The notes under the pieces: model-generated
What the model was told of the DNA's origin: nothing
Seen by the model: the letters and a program-made list of their open reading frames with translations, nothing else
The model's database searches: none
Source: Natrialba asiatica DSM 12278
Lineage (GTDB): Archaea > Halobacteriota > Halobacteria > Halobacteriales > Natrialbaceae
NCBI RefSeq assembly: GCF_000337555.1
Contig: NZ_AOIO01000011.1
Coordinates: 1-64,000, forward strand
Length of the DNA stretch: 64,000 bases
Reading direction: 5' to 3'
Position numbers and translations under genes: made by a program
In this document: piece after piece, positions 34,817-43,818 of the stretch
Numbering within the stretch: position 1 is the first letter of the stretch
Layout: each line of letters starts with the position of its first letter

Positions 34817-36109
34817 GTGCGCCTCGTCCAGTTGACGGTTCCGACAGGAGAGCGACAGACGATCCTCGAGACGCTCGACGAACGGGAGATCGATTACGTC
34901 GTCACCGACGAGAACAGCGGCCGGGAGTACACCGCCGTCGTCTACTTTCCGCTGCCCACGCCGGCGGTCGAACCCGTCCTCGACGACCTCCAAGAGGCCG
35001 GCATCGACGAGGACGCCTACACCGTCGTCGTCGACGCCGAAACGGTCATTTCGCGCCGATTCGAGGCGCTTCGAGACGAGTACGAACAGGGCGACGTCGA
35101 ATCCGACCGCATCTCCCGACAGGAACTCCTGGCGGAAGCCGACTCGCTGACCCCGACCTTCGGCGTCTACGCGACGATGACGATCGTCAGCGCCGTCGTC
35201 GCGACCGCCGGTCTCCTGCTCGATTCGTCCGCCGTCGTCGTCGGCTCCATGGTCATCGCACCGTTGATCGGCCCCGCACTCGGCGCGAGCGTCGGCTCCG
35301 TGATCGACGACGAAGAACTGTTCACCGAGAGCGTCCTCTACCAACTCGTCGGTATCGTCCTCGCCATCGCCGCTGCGGCCGTTTTCGCCTGGCTCGTCCG
35401 GACGACGAACGTCGTTCCACCCGGACTCGATATCGGCTCCGTCGACGAAATTTCCGAGCGGCTGACGCCGGATCTCCTCTCTCTCGCGGTCGCCCTCGGC
35501 GCCGGCGTCGCCGGCATCGTCAGCATCGCTACCGGTATCTCCGTGGCACTCGTCGGCGTGATGATCGCGGCCGCGCTCATTCCGCCCGCCGCCGCCGCCG
35601 GCGTCGCCATCGCCTGGGGCCAGCCGTCCGCTGCCATCGGCTCGACGGCACTCGTCTTCGTCAACGTCCTCTCCGTAAACCTCGCCGGCCTCCTGACGCT
35701 CTGGTACGTCGGCTATCGTCCCGAAAGCCTGTTCTCGCTGACCGAAACCGAAGAACGAGTTCGCAAACGCGTCGTCGCTCTCGGCGTCATCGTCCTCGTC
35801 TTCGCCGTCTTCCTCGGCGGGATCACCTACTCGTCGTACACGCTGGCCACGTTCGAAGAGAACGCCCAGACCGAAGCTGAACTCGTCCTCGAGGAGCCGG
35901 CGTTCGAGGAGTACCAACTCCTTGATGTGAGCGTCATCACCGACGACGAGTACCCGTTCGTCGGCCCCGAACGCGTCATCGTTCGGATTGGCGGCCCACC
36001 GGGCGAACCGGAGCCCGGCATCGCCGACACGCTGGCCGAGCGAATAAACCGCCACTCCTCTACACAGGTCGACGTCGAAATCCGCTATATCGGTCTGGTC
36101 GAACGGTGA
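34817..36109 (+). CDS. DUF389/TIGR00341 membrane protein
   Basis: 430 residues. The N-terminal 85 ([40 protein letters not shown]) form a soluble, ACT-like ferredoxin fold. Residues about 130-340 hold six hydrophobic helices with the family hallmark [20 protein letters not shown]. The C-terminal 90 residues form another soluble domain. The reading frame extends 26 codons upstream of the GTG at 34817, but only the GTG start gives the family-typical N-terminus. Function is unknown; transport or envelope signalling is possible. Confidence 0.88.
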   Translation: MRLVQLTVPTGERQTILETLDEREIDYVVTDENSGREYTAVVYFPLPTPAVEPVLDDLQEAGIDEDAYTVVVDAETVISRRFEALRDEYEQGDVESDRISRQELLAEADSLTPTFGVYATMTIVSAVVATAGLLLDSSAVVVGSMVIAPLIGPALGASVGSVIDDEELFTESVLYQLVGIVLAIAAAAVFAWLVRTTNVVPPGLDIGSVDEISERLTPDLLSLAVALGAGVAGIVSIATGISVALVGVMIAAALIPPAAAAGVAIAWGQPSAAIGSTALVFVNVLSVNLAGLLTLWYVGYRPESLFSLTETEERVRKRVVALGVIVLVFAVFLGGITYSSYTLATFEENAQTEAELVLEEPAFEEYQLLDVSVITDDEYPFVGPERVIVRIGGPPGEPEPGIADTLAERINRHSSTQVDVEIRYIGLVER

Positions 36110-36130
36110 TCGTCGCGGGGTTCTCCCCGT

Positions 36131-36520
36131 TCACCGACCGAACAACCGTTCGAGTCGATTGCCCCCTCCCGACTCGGTCGTTTGCTCGCGGCCGCCGGTC
36201 CGGGTGTCCGAACTCGATCCGTCGTCGTGTCCGATGCTGCCAGTGTCTCTATTACCGTCGCCGTCGGCGTCACTCTCACCACCGCCGCCACCGAGCCAGC
36301 GCCGTCGCTCGAACCGCCGTCGAATCCACGCTCGCGGGCCACCGATTCTGTTGATAACGTACGTCGGAAAGTAAAGCGTCAACACTCCGAGAACGAGAAA
36401 GATTCCGCCGACGGCGACCCGATCCGTGCGGATGAACTCGAAGCCGACGACGAACATCGGGCCGGCCATCGAAAACCCGGCCGCGAGTTGGAGCATGTCG
36501 AACAGTCCTGGTCCTTTCAT
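36131..36520 (-). CDS. Small two-helix haloarchaeal membrane protein
   Basis: 129 residues from ATG 36520. MKGPGLFDMLQLAAGFSMAG starts two hydrophobic helices (about 8-30 and 37-58, VAVGGIFLVLGVLTLYFPTY), followed by a conserved Arg-rich segment RIGGPRAWIRRRFERRRW and a Gly/Asp/Ser-rich disordered tail. Resembles a haloarchaeal family I remember as DUF7533. Function unknown. The NOG1-like gene ends 107 bases upstream of its start. Confidence 0.7.
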   Translation of the reverse strand: MKGPGLFDMLQLAAGFSMAGPMFVVGFEFIRTDRVAVGGIFLVLGVLTLYFPTYVINRIGGPRAWIRRRFERRRWLGGGGGESDADGDGNRDTGSIGHDDGSSSDTRTGGREQTTESGGGNRLERLFGR

Positions 36521-36627
36521 GTGTGTTCCCGGTTCGATCGATTCGGTACTCGACACTCGGCCGCGTTACTCGGTGTTCGCTCCGCCCGCGGTAGCCGACA
36601 CCCTCCAGTGGTTGGCGCGGCCGACGT

Positions 36628-37623
36628 TCATCGCTCCTCTTCGAACGGTAACGTCGGTTCGTAGTCGACCGCCTCGACGGCAGCCTCGAGGACGGTTTCG
36701 ACGTTCTCGCCGGTTTCGACGCTCATCGTGTAATCCGCGTTCATCGCGTCGGTCCGGCTGTCGTCCCAGACTTCGGCTCGGTCCGTCTTGTTCGCGATCG
36801 TCAGTACGGGGACGGTCTCGAACTGGGCGGCGATCGAATCCCGGAGTTCGAGTTGCGAGTCGAGCGGATAGCCGCATTCGGCGCTCGGATCGAGCATGAC
36901 GAGCATGCAGTCGGCGAGGTGTTCGATGGCGCTGACGGCCTGGGATTCGATCTCGTTTCGCTCCGCCGGCGGTCGATCGAGCAGGCCGGGCGTATCGACG
37001 ATCTGGTAGCGGATGTGGTCGCGTTCGAAGTGGCCGAGGCCGATCCCCTTCGTCGTGAACGGGTAGGAGGCGGTCTCGCCGCGAGCGCTCGTGACGTCGT
37101 TGACGAACGAGGATTTGCCGACGTTGGGATAGCCGGCGACGACGATCGTCGGTTCGTCCGGATTGATTTCGGGCAGATGCCGCAGGTCGTTTCGCGCTTC
37201 GTTGATCTGCAGCAGGTGGTCGTCGACCTGTTCGACGATGTCCGCGAGCCGTGCGAAGGCTTGCTTGCGGTGCTTGCGAGCCGTGTCGACGTCGGTCTTT
37301 CGCAGTCGCGGCTGGTATTCCTCGTGAATCTCGCGGGCCTTTCGGCTGGCCCACATCACTTCCGAGAGGCTCTGGCGGAGCGCGTCTACGTCCACGATGG
37401 CGTCGGCGAGTTCGTAGTAGAACGGGTGGGCGTCGTACTCGAAGTCGGGCCAGGCCGTGACGACGTTTTCGAGGTTATCGGAGATGATGTTCGCCGCGGT
37501 CTGGAGCATGGACTGCTGGGCTTCGAGGCCGCCTTTGGCCTTGCCGGCCCGTGCTGCCCGCGAAAATGCCTTGTCGATCAACTCTTCCGACGTGGGCGTC
37601 GTCGGAAGGTCTTCGAAAATCAT
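36628..37623 (-). CDS. NOG1-like GTPase (Obg class)
   Basis: 331 residues. The N-terminal 160 residues form a helical domain (MIFEDLPTTPTSEELIDKAF, AFARLADIVEQVDDHLLQIN). The GTPase follows: G1 VAGYPNVGKSSF, G3 DTPGLLDRPPAERNEIES, G4 TIANKTDR. The layout fits archaeal NOG1, which in eukaryotes helps 60S maturation; here the long C-terminal tail is absent. Start ATG 37623; an ATG six bases upstream (37629) is equally possible. Confidence 0.9.
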   Translation of the reverse strand: MIFEDLPTTPTSEELIDKAFSRAARAGKAKGGLEAQQSMLQTAANIISDNLENVVTAWPDFEYDAHPFYYELADAIVDVDALRQSLSEVMWASRKAREIHEEYQPRLRKTDVDTARKHRKQAFARLADIVEQVDDHLLQINEARNDLRHLPEINPDEPTIVVAGYPNVGKSSFVNDVTSARGETASYPFTTKGIGLGHFERDHIRYQIVDTPGLLDRPPAERNEIESQAVSAIEHLADCMLVMLDPSAECGYPLDSQLELRDSIAAQFETVPVLTIANKTDRAEVWDDSRTDAMNADYTMSVETGENVETVLEAAVEAVDYEPTLPFEEER

Positions 37624-37707
37624 GCCCATAGGTAGGACGTGCGGTCTTAAAAGGTCGTTCGTTACGCGGCGAGGGCTTATGCGCACACGGTACGAACGAA
37701 GCTACCG

Positions 37708-38118
37708 ATGACAGACTGGCGCGCCGTTATTATCGGCTTTCTCGTCACAACGGTCCTCAGCATCGTCGGGCTTGCAATCCCCGGAATCGGCCAGTTCGTT
37801 GCGGGGCTGGTCGGCGGCTTCGTCGCGGGCTATCTCGCGGGTGGCGGCCTCGGACGCGGGTTCTGGCACGGACTGTTAGCGGGTGCGTTCGGCGGTATCG
37901 TCGTCGGCGTCCTCCTCGCCCTCGTCGTCGCCCTGACGGGATGGGCTGCCGGGCCCATCGGCGGCCTCCTCTCGGGCGTTGCCGGCATCGGTATCCTCCT
38001 CGCCGCGCTGCTCGTTTCGTTCATCCTGGCGCTCGAGAGCGCACTCGCCGGCGCGGTCGGCGGGCTGTTCAATCCCCGATCCCAATCGTCCGGGCGTACG
38101 CGTCGGTCGCGCCGGTGA
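37708..38118 (+). CDS. DUF5518-like membrane protein
   Basis: 136 residues with four glycine-rich hydrophobic helices (IIGFLVTTVLSIVGLAIPGI, FVAGLVGGFVAGYLAGGGLG, GLLAGAFGGIVVGVLLALVV, IGILLAALLVSFILALESAL) and a short Arg/Ser-rich cytoplasmic tail. Typical of DUF5518 small haloarchaeal proteins, function unknown. It is divergent from the NOG1-like gene and convergent with the copper-storage-like gene. Confidence 0.82.
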   Translation: MTDWRAVIIGFLVTTVLSIVGLAIPGIGQFVAGLVGGFVAGYLAGGGLGRGFWHGLLAGAFGGIVVGVLLALVVALTGWAAGPIGGLLSGVAGIGILLAALLVSFILALESALAGAVGGLFNPRSQSSGRTRRSRR

Positions 38119-38184
38119 GCGCCTCGCTGAAAAAGCGGCTTCTCAACCGTTCGGAACGGATCACCCGTCCCGGTCGTCACCCGA

Positions 38185-38532
38185 CTACGCCGATGCCATC
38201 TCCCGGCAGCTCTCGGCGCATTCCGGCAAAATCTCTGCACACGCCTGGCAGTGCTCGTGGTCGTGTTGCTCGCACTCTTCGGCACACTCCTCGCAGAGGT
38301 CGGCACAGATCTCCCCGAGTTCAGCGTGGTAGCCCGAGTTCCGCGCCATCCAGCGGGCGTGAAGCGACGCGATGTCGGCGACGTCCCTGCAGAGCCTGAT
38401 ACACCGAGCCATCTCCTCGCCCTCGCCGGCGCAGGCGTCGGCACACCACTCGCAGACCTGCGCGGCGTCGAGACAGTTGTCGATACACTCTTGCATCTGC
38501 TCGTCTGCGTGCTCGAGTTTGTCGAGTGCCAT
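38185..38532 (-). CDS. DUF326 four-helix Cys-rich protein (copper-storage-like)
   Basis: 115 residues with 15 cysteines in CxxxC and related pairs: CIDNCLDAAQVCEWCADAC, ARCIRLCRDV, GEICADLCEECAEECEQHDH, and HCQACAEILPECAESC. The family forms a four-helix bundle whose inward cysteines can hold Cu(I), as in the Csp proteins. No signal peptide, so a cytosolic form like Csp3. No copper exporter or CopZ gene is adjacent. An ATG one codon upstream (38535) exists. Confidence 0.85.
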   Translation of the reverse strand: MALDKLEHADEQMQECIDNCLDAAQVCEWCADACAGEGEEMARCIRLCRDVADIASLHARWMARNSGYHAELGEICADLCEECAEECEQHDHEHCQACAEILPECAESCREMASA

Positions 38533-38614
38533 CACCTGAACTCGTCACCGGCGAACGGCATGAACGTGTGACGGGCAACTGCAGGCATCTCCTCACCCAC
38601 ACCACGGACTCCGA

Positions 38615-38899
38615 TTAGCGGCGCGCCTCGAGTTCAGTTTCCAGTTCGTCGAGAGACATGTCTTTCATCGAGAGGAGAACGAGCAGGTGGTAGACGATGT
38701 CGGCGGCTTCGGCGGCGATTTCGTCCTCTTGGTCGTCTTTCGCGGCGAGAACGAGTTCGGTCGCTTCTTCGCCGAGTTTCTCGAGGACGGCGTTTTCGCC
38801 TTTTTCGTGGGTGAAAAGCGAGGCGGTGTAGGAGTCGTCGGGTAGGGTTTCCTTGCGATCCTCGATGACGGCGAACAGCTCGTCGAGTGTATCCTCCAT
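38615..38899 (-). CDS. hisE: Phosphoribosyl-ATP pyrophosphohydrolase HisE
   Basis: 94 residues, the usual single-domain length. It removes pyrophosphate from PR-ATP, the second step of histidine synthesis. The MazG-like helices are clear: LDELFAVIEDRKETLPDDSY, SLFTHEKGENAVLEKLGEEA, and TELVLAAKDDQEDEIAAEAA with DIVYHLLVLL; the acidic EExxE and ExxD residues bind Mg2+. Its start codon directly abuts the stop codon of the bifunctional-nuclease gene, so the two form an operon. Other his genes are not nearby. Confidence 0.95.
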   Translation of the reverse strand: MEDTLDELFAVIEDRKETLPDDSYTASLFTHEKGENAVLEKLGEEATELVLAAKDDQEDEIAAEAADIVYHLLVLLSMKDMSLDELETELEARR

Positions 38900-39367
38900 T
38901 TATAGGTCACCGGAGACGTTGCGGATGTCTTCGAGTTGGTCGAACTTCTCACTGTCGTCGCGGCTGTCCTCGAAGACGGCGTCGCTGACTTCGATCGAGG
39001 CGTTGGTCCGGGCGGCGAGCGCAAGGGAGTCGCTCGGCCGGGCGTCGATGACGGTTTCGCCTCGCGGCGTCTCGACGTACAGATCCGCGAGATAGGTGCC
39101 GCCCTGGCCGTCGTCGCGGTCTTCGATTTCGGTGACGACGACGCGGTCGATCCGACTCCCGAGTTCTTCGATCACGTCGAGCAAGAGATCGTGCGTCAGC
39201 GGCCGACCGATGTCCTCGGCCTCGAGACCGCGAGCGATGCTGGTCGCCTCGGTGAATCCGATGAAGATGGGGACGACGTCGTCCTCGCCGTCGATGTCGA
39301 GGACGACGACTGGGACCGGACCCTGTGGCGTCCCAGCGACACGGACTGCGTCGATAGCTGCCTGCAT
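38900..39367 (-). CDS. Bifunctional nuclease family protein (DUF151)
   Basis: 155 residues from ATG 39367; the open frame extends 46 codons upstream without conservation. The DUF151 core is clear: PVVVLDIDGEDDVVPIFIGF, TEATSIARGLEAEDIGRPLT, HDLLLDVIEELGSRIDRVVV, and SDSLALAARTNASIEVSDAV. The name comes from plant and bacterial relatives with reported RNase/DNase activity; activity in archaea is not shown. It directly abuts hisE, so it is co-transcribed with it. Confidence 0.9.
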   Translation of the reverse strand: MQAAIDAVRVAGTPQGPVPVVVLDIDGEDDVVPIFIGFTEATSIARGLEAEDIGRPLTHDLLLDVIEELGSRIDRVVVTEIEDRDDGQGGTYLADLYVETPRGETVIDARPSDSLALAARTNASIEVSDAVFEDSRDDSEKFDQLEDIRNVSGDL

Positions 39368-39539
39368 ATCCCTCTCGTTGGGTCCCCGGAAGGAAAAACA
39401 TGTCCGGTTGCGAATGCATACAGCGTCCCACCGCTCACCCGACGGGGCGACTGCCGCGCGTGCCGTTCGAAATTGCATCCGGGCAGGCTGACAGCGGCGC
39501 TGCACCCCTCGCGTTCCGTCCGAGCCGATTCTCCCGCCG

Positions 39540-40166
39540 TTACTCGGCGGCTGCGGCCGGCAGGACCGCGTCGTCGTTCTCGAAGAACGCCAGGCCGTGA
39601 ATCCGGCTATCCGTCGTCAACTCCGGATGGAACGCCGTGCCCACGACGGGCCCGTCTCGAACCGCGACCGGCCGCCCGTCCCACGTCGCCAGCACGTCGA
39701 CCGCCGCTGAACTCGCATCGTCGATCGCGGGTGCACGGATGAATACTGCCGGGAACGGCGCATCGTCCGTGAGTCCCTGCACGTCGAGCGGGGCCTCGAA
39801 ACTGTCCGCCTGGCGGCCGAAGGCGTTTCGCTCGACTGTGACGTCGATCAGCCCGAGTTCATCCACGCGGTCGTCACCGGCGTCGGTTGCGGCGACGATC
39901 AGTCCGGCGCAAGTGGCAAACAGGGGTTTGCCCGCGGCGACGTGAGCTTCGATTTCGGCGGCGATCCCTTCGTCGCGGAGCAGTCTGGAGATGGTCGTCG
40001 ATTCGCCGCCGGGCAGTGCGAGCACGTCGCAGTCGGGGACGGTTCCAGCGGTACGGATCTCCTTGACATCGATCGTCCTGTCGTGAGCCGCGGCCGCACG
40101 TTCGATCGCGGCTGCGTGTTCTGCAACGTCGCCCTGAACGGCGACGACGCCGGCGCGCAGTGTCAT
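39540..40166 (-). CDS. pdxT: Pyridoxal 5'-phosphate synthase glutaminase PdxT
   Basis: 208 residues from ATG 40166. A class I glutamine amidotransferase that supplies ammonia to PdxS for PLP synthesis. Seen: LRAGVVAVQGDVAEHAAAIE at the N-terminus, LALPGGESTTISRLLRDEGI, the nucleophile Cys in LFATCAGLIV, and the His-Glu pair in GTAFHPELT. All three catalytic residues are present. pdxS is not in the window. The open frame runs upstream for 129 codons without conservation. Confidence 0.95.
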   Translation of the reverse strand: MTLRAGVVAVQGDVAEHAAAIERAAAAHDRTIDVKEIRTAGTVPDCDVLALPGGESTTISRLLRDEGIAAEIEAHVAAGKPLFATCAGLIVAATDAGDDRVDELGLIDVTVERNAFGRQADSFEAPLDVQGLTDDAPFPAVFIRAPAIDDASSAAVDVLATWDGRPVAVRDGPVVGTAFHPELTTDSRIHGLAFFENDDAVLPAAAAE

Positions 40167-40264
40167 AGCCGGGCCTACGAAGACCGGAGTCAAAAAGGAC
40201 GCGACGCGCCGATTCGATCGCTGGCCGAACGGCGTCGCGAGAGAAGCGTCTGCCCCGCCGAGAC

Positions 40265-40426
40265 TTACGAGACGAGCGTCAGAAGTTGGATGAGGACGCC
40301 GATCATGACGCCCGTCGCGATAACCGTCTTCGGGTCGATGAGAATTGCGTTCGAGTCCTCGGAGTCGAAGTAGCGGACGAGTCCGGCGCTGGACATCAGC
40401 CCACCGGTGTTCTGTCCTTTGTCCAT
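40265..40426 (-). CDS. Preprotein translocase subunit Sec61 beta (SecG)
   Basis: A 53-residue protein from ATG 40424-40426 to TAA at 40265. The archaeal Sec61 beta pattern is unmistakable: [20 protein letters not shown], then [20 protein letters not shown], one tail-anchor helix with cytoplasmic N-terminus. It is the small subunit of the SecYE beta channel. It sits 98 bases before pdxT on the same strand. Confidence 0.92.
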   Translation of the reverse strand: MDKGQNTGGLMSSAGLVRYFDSEDSNAILIDPKTVIATGVMIGVLIQLLTLVS

Positions 40427-40656
40427 ACTCGGCTGTACGGGTTCCCGGAACTAAACCTTTCGACTCTCGGAGTGGCCCGGCCGACCGGCAGTCCGCTCGC
40501 TCGTTCTGTGTCATACGGTCATCGCAGTCCGCTGTCCTGCAATCGAACAGCAATGCCGTCCGGCGGCAAATTCACCTGCCGCAGTACGGAGAGCCGGCAA
40601 GCGACTACGACTGGGAAACCCTTATGCGCCGCGCGTGGCAACTAGCGCTGAACCGT

Positions 40657-40926
40657 ATGACTGTCACGCTCAAGGATTTCTACGCGGACTGGTGTGGTCC
40701 CTGCAAGACACAGGACCCCATCCTCGAAGAACTCGAAGACGACTGGGACGGCCGGTTCGATGTCGAGAAGGTAAACGTAGACGAACAGCAAGACGTCGCC
40801 AACGAATACCAGGTACGATCGCTGCCGACGCTCATCATCGAGAACGACGACGGTATCGTCGAGCGTTTCGTCGGTGTCACCCAGCGCGGGGATCTCGAGG
40901 ACGCCCTCGAATCTGCGGGCGCGTAA
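40657..40926 (+). CDS. Thioredoxin family protein
   Basis: 89 residues from ATG 40657. The active site is DWCGPCKTQDP (C-G-P-C). The cis-proline motif is VRSLPTLIIENDDG, and the C-terminal helix DLEDALESAGA. It is short, as in archaeal thioredoxins that lack the N-terminal strand. CTTATGCG at about 40620 could be its TATA-like box, so the upstream ATG at 40624 is less likely to be used. Divergent from Sec61 beta. Confidence 0.9.
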   Translation: MTVTLKDFYADWCGPCKTQDPILEELEDDWDGRFDVEKVNVDEQQDVANEYQVRSLPTLIIENDDGIVERFVGVTQRGDLEDALESAGA

Positions 40927-41127
40927 GCGCGGTTTCTGCAGTTCTTCGGTTTCAATCCGGTAGCAGCGGCTACATCGCGCTGTGTGTTTCTCCCTGCAAC
41001 CACTTCGACGCGAGTGAAATGCGCCACAGACTACTGCGGGTGCCTTATACAGACTGCTGTCAGTCAATTCCGGCGCGCCCGCAGGACGGACTCCGAGTGT
41101 GCCGGGAACTCGGTACAGCGGACCGCA

Positions 41128-41799
41128 TCAGACCCACTTGACGCCGACGTCGTGCAGTTCGTCGTTGTGTTTCGCGATGTTGATGACCAGCGGCGTCACG
41201 CTTTCGACCTCCGCGGCGTTCGCGAGCGGCCCCGCATCGAGTGCGCGCAGTCCGTCAATCTCGCTCGCGAGCGACCGAACGGTCTCCTTTGCGCTGTCGT
41301 CGTCCCCGACGAGGAGCGTATCGAGATCGAGTTCCGCGGAGAGATCCGCGAGTTTGCCGGCGGCGAGGTTATGGAACGCACCGATGACGGGGACCTCATC
41401 GGGTGCGCGCTGGGCGACGAGTTCACTGACGCTGCCGGCACCCGGCGGGTGGTAGTGCATGCCGTCTTCGTCGCCTTTCATACCGACGGCGGGGGTGACC
41501 AGGATGGTGTCGGCATCGAGGACGCCATCGATGGCATCGACGGTATCACCGGCGTAGTAGGGTGGGACGCTGAGGATGGTAACGTCGGCGCGATCCGCGG
41601 CCATCTCGTTGTCGAAGCCGCTGATGTCGGGATCGTCGACGGCGTGTGAGTCGAGTTCGGCTTTGTAGTCGTCGACGGCGTCGCGGGCCTTTTCGGGGTC
41701 GCGGGAGCCGACGAGGAGTTCGTGATCCGTATCGCGAGCAAAGCGGAGTGTGAGACCTTCGCCGATGTCGCCGGTTCCGCCGAGGAGTGCGATTCGCAT
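41128..41799 (-). CDS. npdG: NADPH:F420 oxidoreductase NpdG
   Basis: 223 residues from ATG 41799. Rossmann domain for NADP: MRIALLGGTGDIGEGLTLRF, then LLVGSRDPEKARDAVDDYKA. F420-side motifs are TILSVPPYYAGDTVDAIDG and VIGAFHNLAAGKLADLSAEL. It moves hydride between F420 and NADP. With cofE and mer at 19-20.7 kb, it shows the organism makes and uses F420. Confidence 0.93.
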   Translation of the reverse strand: MRIALLGGTGDIGEGLTLRFARDTDHELLVGSRDPEKARDAVDDYKAELDSHAVDDPDISGFDNEMAADRADVTILSVPPYYAGDTVDAIDGVLDADTILVTPAVGMKGDEDGMHYHPPGAGSVSELVAQRAPDEVPVIGAFHNLAAGKLADLSAELDLDTLLVGDDDSAKETVRSLASEIDGLRALDAGPLANAAEVESVTPLVINIAKHNDELHDVGVKWV

Positions 41800-41951
41800 G
41801 CGTCTCACTCGTGGGGGCACTCGAATAAAGGGTCGGGGGGCGGTGTATCTCGCCGGAAGTGGTTCGCTAATTGATCCGTCATCCGAGAGCGGGTTCGTCG
41901 GATGACCAGTCGTCCGGTTTCGCTACGGCGGCGGGCCATTGCGGTGAACTC

Positions 41952-43397
41952 TCAGGCGAGCACGCGAACCGTCGTCTCGGCGGCGTCGGCGTCGCTAACG
42001 ACGCGGACGGGGAACTGCTCGTTCCGAGCGGTTGGATAGGTTTCGTAGCCGAGATGCAACTCCCGGCGTTCGCCGCCCGCAAGCGTTACCGACCGACGCT
42101 CGACGACCGTCGGATCGTGGCCAACGACGAGTTCAACGATCGTCGTTCGCGTTTCGGAGCCGCCGTTCCGGGCGGTTGCAGTGACGGCGAGGAACTCGCC
42201 CGCGTCGACCGGCGAGTTCGTTTCCTGGATCGAGACGGCGATGCCGTCGGCTCCGCTTCCGTCGGCTCCGTCGTCGCCCCCGCTTCGCGCGTCGAGTTCC
42301 CAGCGGGATTCGAGCGCGGTGACCGTCCCGTCGGTGCAGATCACCCACGGGAGGACGGTACAGGTGTGACAGCCCGACGAAAGCGAGATCGTCGCGGTGT
42401 CGCGCGTCCCCTCGAGTTCGGTCACGTCGAGGATGACGTCGGACTGGGTGAGCCACCAGACGACGCTGTCGAGGCTCCCGTCCGGATCGGTGGCGAGGAG
42501 TTCGAACTCGGTCGACGTCGCCGGGGAGATCGGAACGACCTGCTCGCGCGGCCGCACGCCCTCGACGGTCGGCGGTGCAGCCCCGCCGTCGGTTACGTCC
42601 ACGCGCCAGCGGGCCGCGTACGTCTCCCGACTCGGCTCCGCGATCGGTGCCGTGCCCGGCAAGACGGCCGCCGTCACGTCGTGCGTTCCGCTCGACTCGA
42701 ACTCGTGCCACCGGTAGTGCGCCCCGCGTTCGGCGTAGTAGGTCGACGCCCAGGGCCCGCCGACGCCGCCGCCGATCAGTTCCCCGTCGACCCACCAGAC
42801 GGTCCGCTGTGAGGCGTTCGGATCGATAGCTTCGGCCTCGAACAGCACTGCCGCCCCCGGCTGCACGGCGAGTTCACCGGTCGGCCGCGCGGCTGGCACC
42901 GACGAGGCGGCGGCGACGCCGACGCGGCGGTCCGACGACTGCCCGCCCGCTGCAACCCGAATCGTGAACTCGTCGTTTCGGGGCACGGGATGGGTGTAGA
43001 ACCCCTGCCGGATCGTTCTGGTCCGGCCGGCCTCGATGGTCAGCCTGCGGCGCGAGACGCGCGTTTCGTCGTCGCCGACGAGCAGCGAGGCCTCGGTCCG
43101 GATCGCGTCCGTCCCGGTGTTCTCGAGCGCGGTCGTCACCCGCAGGTACTCGCCGGCGGGCAGCGGCGCGTTCGTTTCGGTGATCGAGACGCGGAGTTCG
43201 TCCTGCGTTTGTGCCTGCGCCTGCTCCCGCGCTCGGGGTTGTGGTTGTGGTTGTGGTCGTCTCCGCCCTCCCCACTCACCGGTACCCACCGATCCGCCCG
43301 ATCCCGACCCGTCGCCCCGCCGCGTGCCCGCGAGCGCCGGGGCGAGCACGACGCCCGGGGCCGTCCGCAACAGTCTGCGTCGCGTCGGTCCAGTCAT
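41952..43397 (-). CDS. Tat-exported protein with CARDB- and PKD-like repeats
   Basis: 481 residues from ATG 43397. A twin-arginine signal (TRRRLLRTAPGVVLAPALAG) is followed by a Gly/Ser-rich and Gln/Pro/Ala repeat linker (PQPQPQPRAREQAQAQTQ). Two similar blocks, about residues 68-170 (SITETNAPLPAGEYLRVTTA) and 380-481 (SIQETNSPVDAGEFLAVTAT), resemble CARDB adhesion-type domains. Between them two PKD-like blocks occur (TVWWVDGELIGGG, SVVWWLTQSDV), giving a near-symmetrical order. No enzyme motif. An extracellular binding or adhesion role is inferred. No obvious operon partner. Confidence 0.8.
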   Translation of the reverse strand: MTGPTRRRLLRTAPGVVLAPALAGTRRGDGSGSGGSVGTGEWGGRRRPQPQPQPRAREQAQAQTQDELRVSITETNAPLPAGEYLRVTTALENTGTDAIRTEASLLVGDDETRVSRRRLTIEAGRTRTIRQGFYTHPVPRNDEFTIRVAAGGQSSDRRVGVAAASSVPAARPTGELAVQPGAAVLFEAEAIDPNASQRTVWWVDGELIGGGVGGPWASTYYAERGAHYRWHEFESSGTHDVTAAVLPGTAPIAEPSRETYAARWRVDVTDGGAAPPTVEGVRPREQVVPISPATSTEFELLATDPDGSLDSVVWWLTQSDVILDVTELEGTRDTATISLSSGCHTCTVLPWVICTDGTVTALESRWELDARSGGDDGADGSGADGIAVSIQETNSPVDAGEFLAVTATARNGGSETRTTIVELVVGHDPTVVERRSVTLAGGERRELHLGYETYPTARNEQFPVRVVSDADAAETTVRVLA

Positions 43398-43509
43398 CGA
43401 CTGAACTCGCGGTGATCGCGGGAAAAACCGCGGTGATCGTTGCGGTCTCAACGTCGTGTTAGCGGTCTCGGTGACGGACTATCGTCCCGAATCCGAACGT
43501 ACCGGCGGC

Positions 43510-43767
43510 CTACGGGGCCTCGTCCTCGTCCGGATTCATCGCGGCACCGAGGCCGCTGTCGTAGGCGTCCCGGTTCTCGACTTCCCGGAGCCGCTGCTCG
43601 ACGCGGGTTACCAGTTCGGTGCGCCGGTCCTCGTCGGTATCGGGGTCGTTGCCGAGGGCCTGCAGGTCCTCGCGGGCCGTCCGGAGGACCGAGAGCGCCT
43701 CCTCGTCCTCGAGTTCGGTTGCGCGATCGAGTTGCCGCGCGATGTCGTCGAGCGTGGTGTCGGTCAT
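43510..43767 (-). CDS. Small acidic helical haloarchaeal protein (DUF7553-like)
   Basis: 85 residues from ATG 43767. A two-helix coiled pattern: TDTTLDDIARQLDRATELED, LSVLRTAREDLQALGNDPDT, DRRTELVTRVEQRLREVENR. Resembles a haloarchaeal family I remember as DUF7553. An upstream in-frame ATG (43800) adds 11 residues. It ends 51 bases after the FAD/Rieske gene's stop region and runs in the same direction. Function unknown. Confidence 0.7.
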   Translation of the reverse strand: MTDTTLDDIARQLDRATELEDEEALSVLRTAREDLQALGNDPDTDEDRRTELVTRVEQRLREVENRDAYDSGLGAAMNPDEDEAP

Positions 43768-43818
43768 CGTGGTCGGTCGTTTGACGGCCAGGATGTTCAT
43801 ACCCGGCCTCGATGGAAC

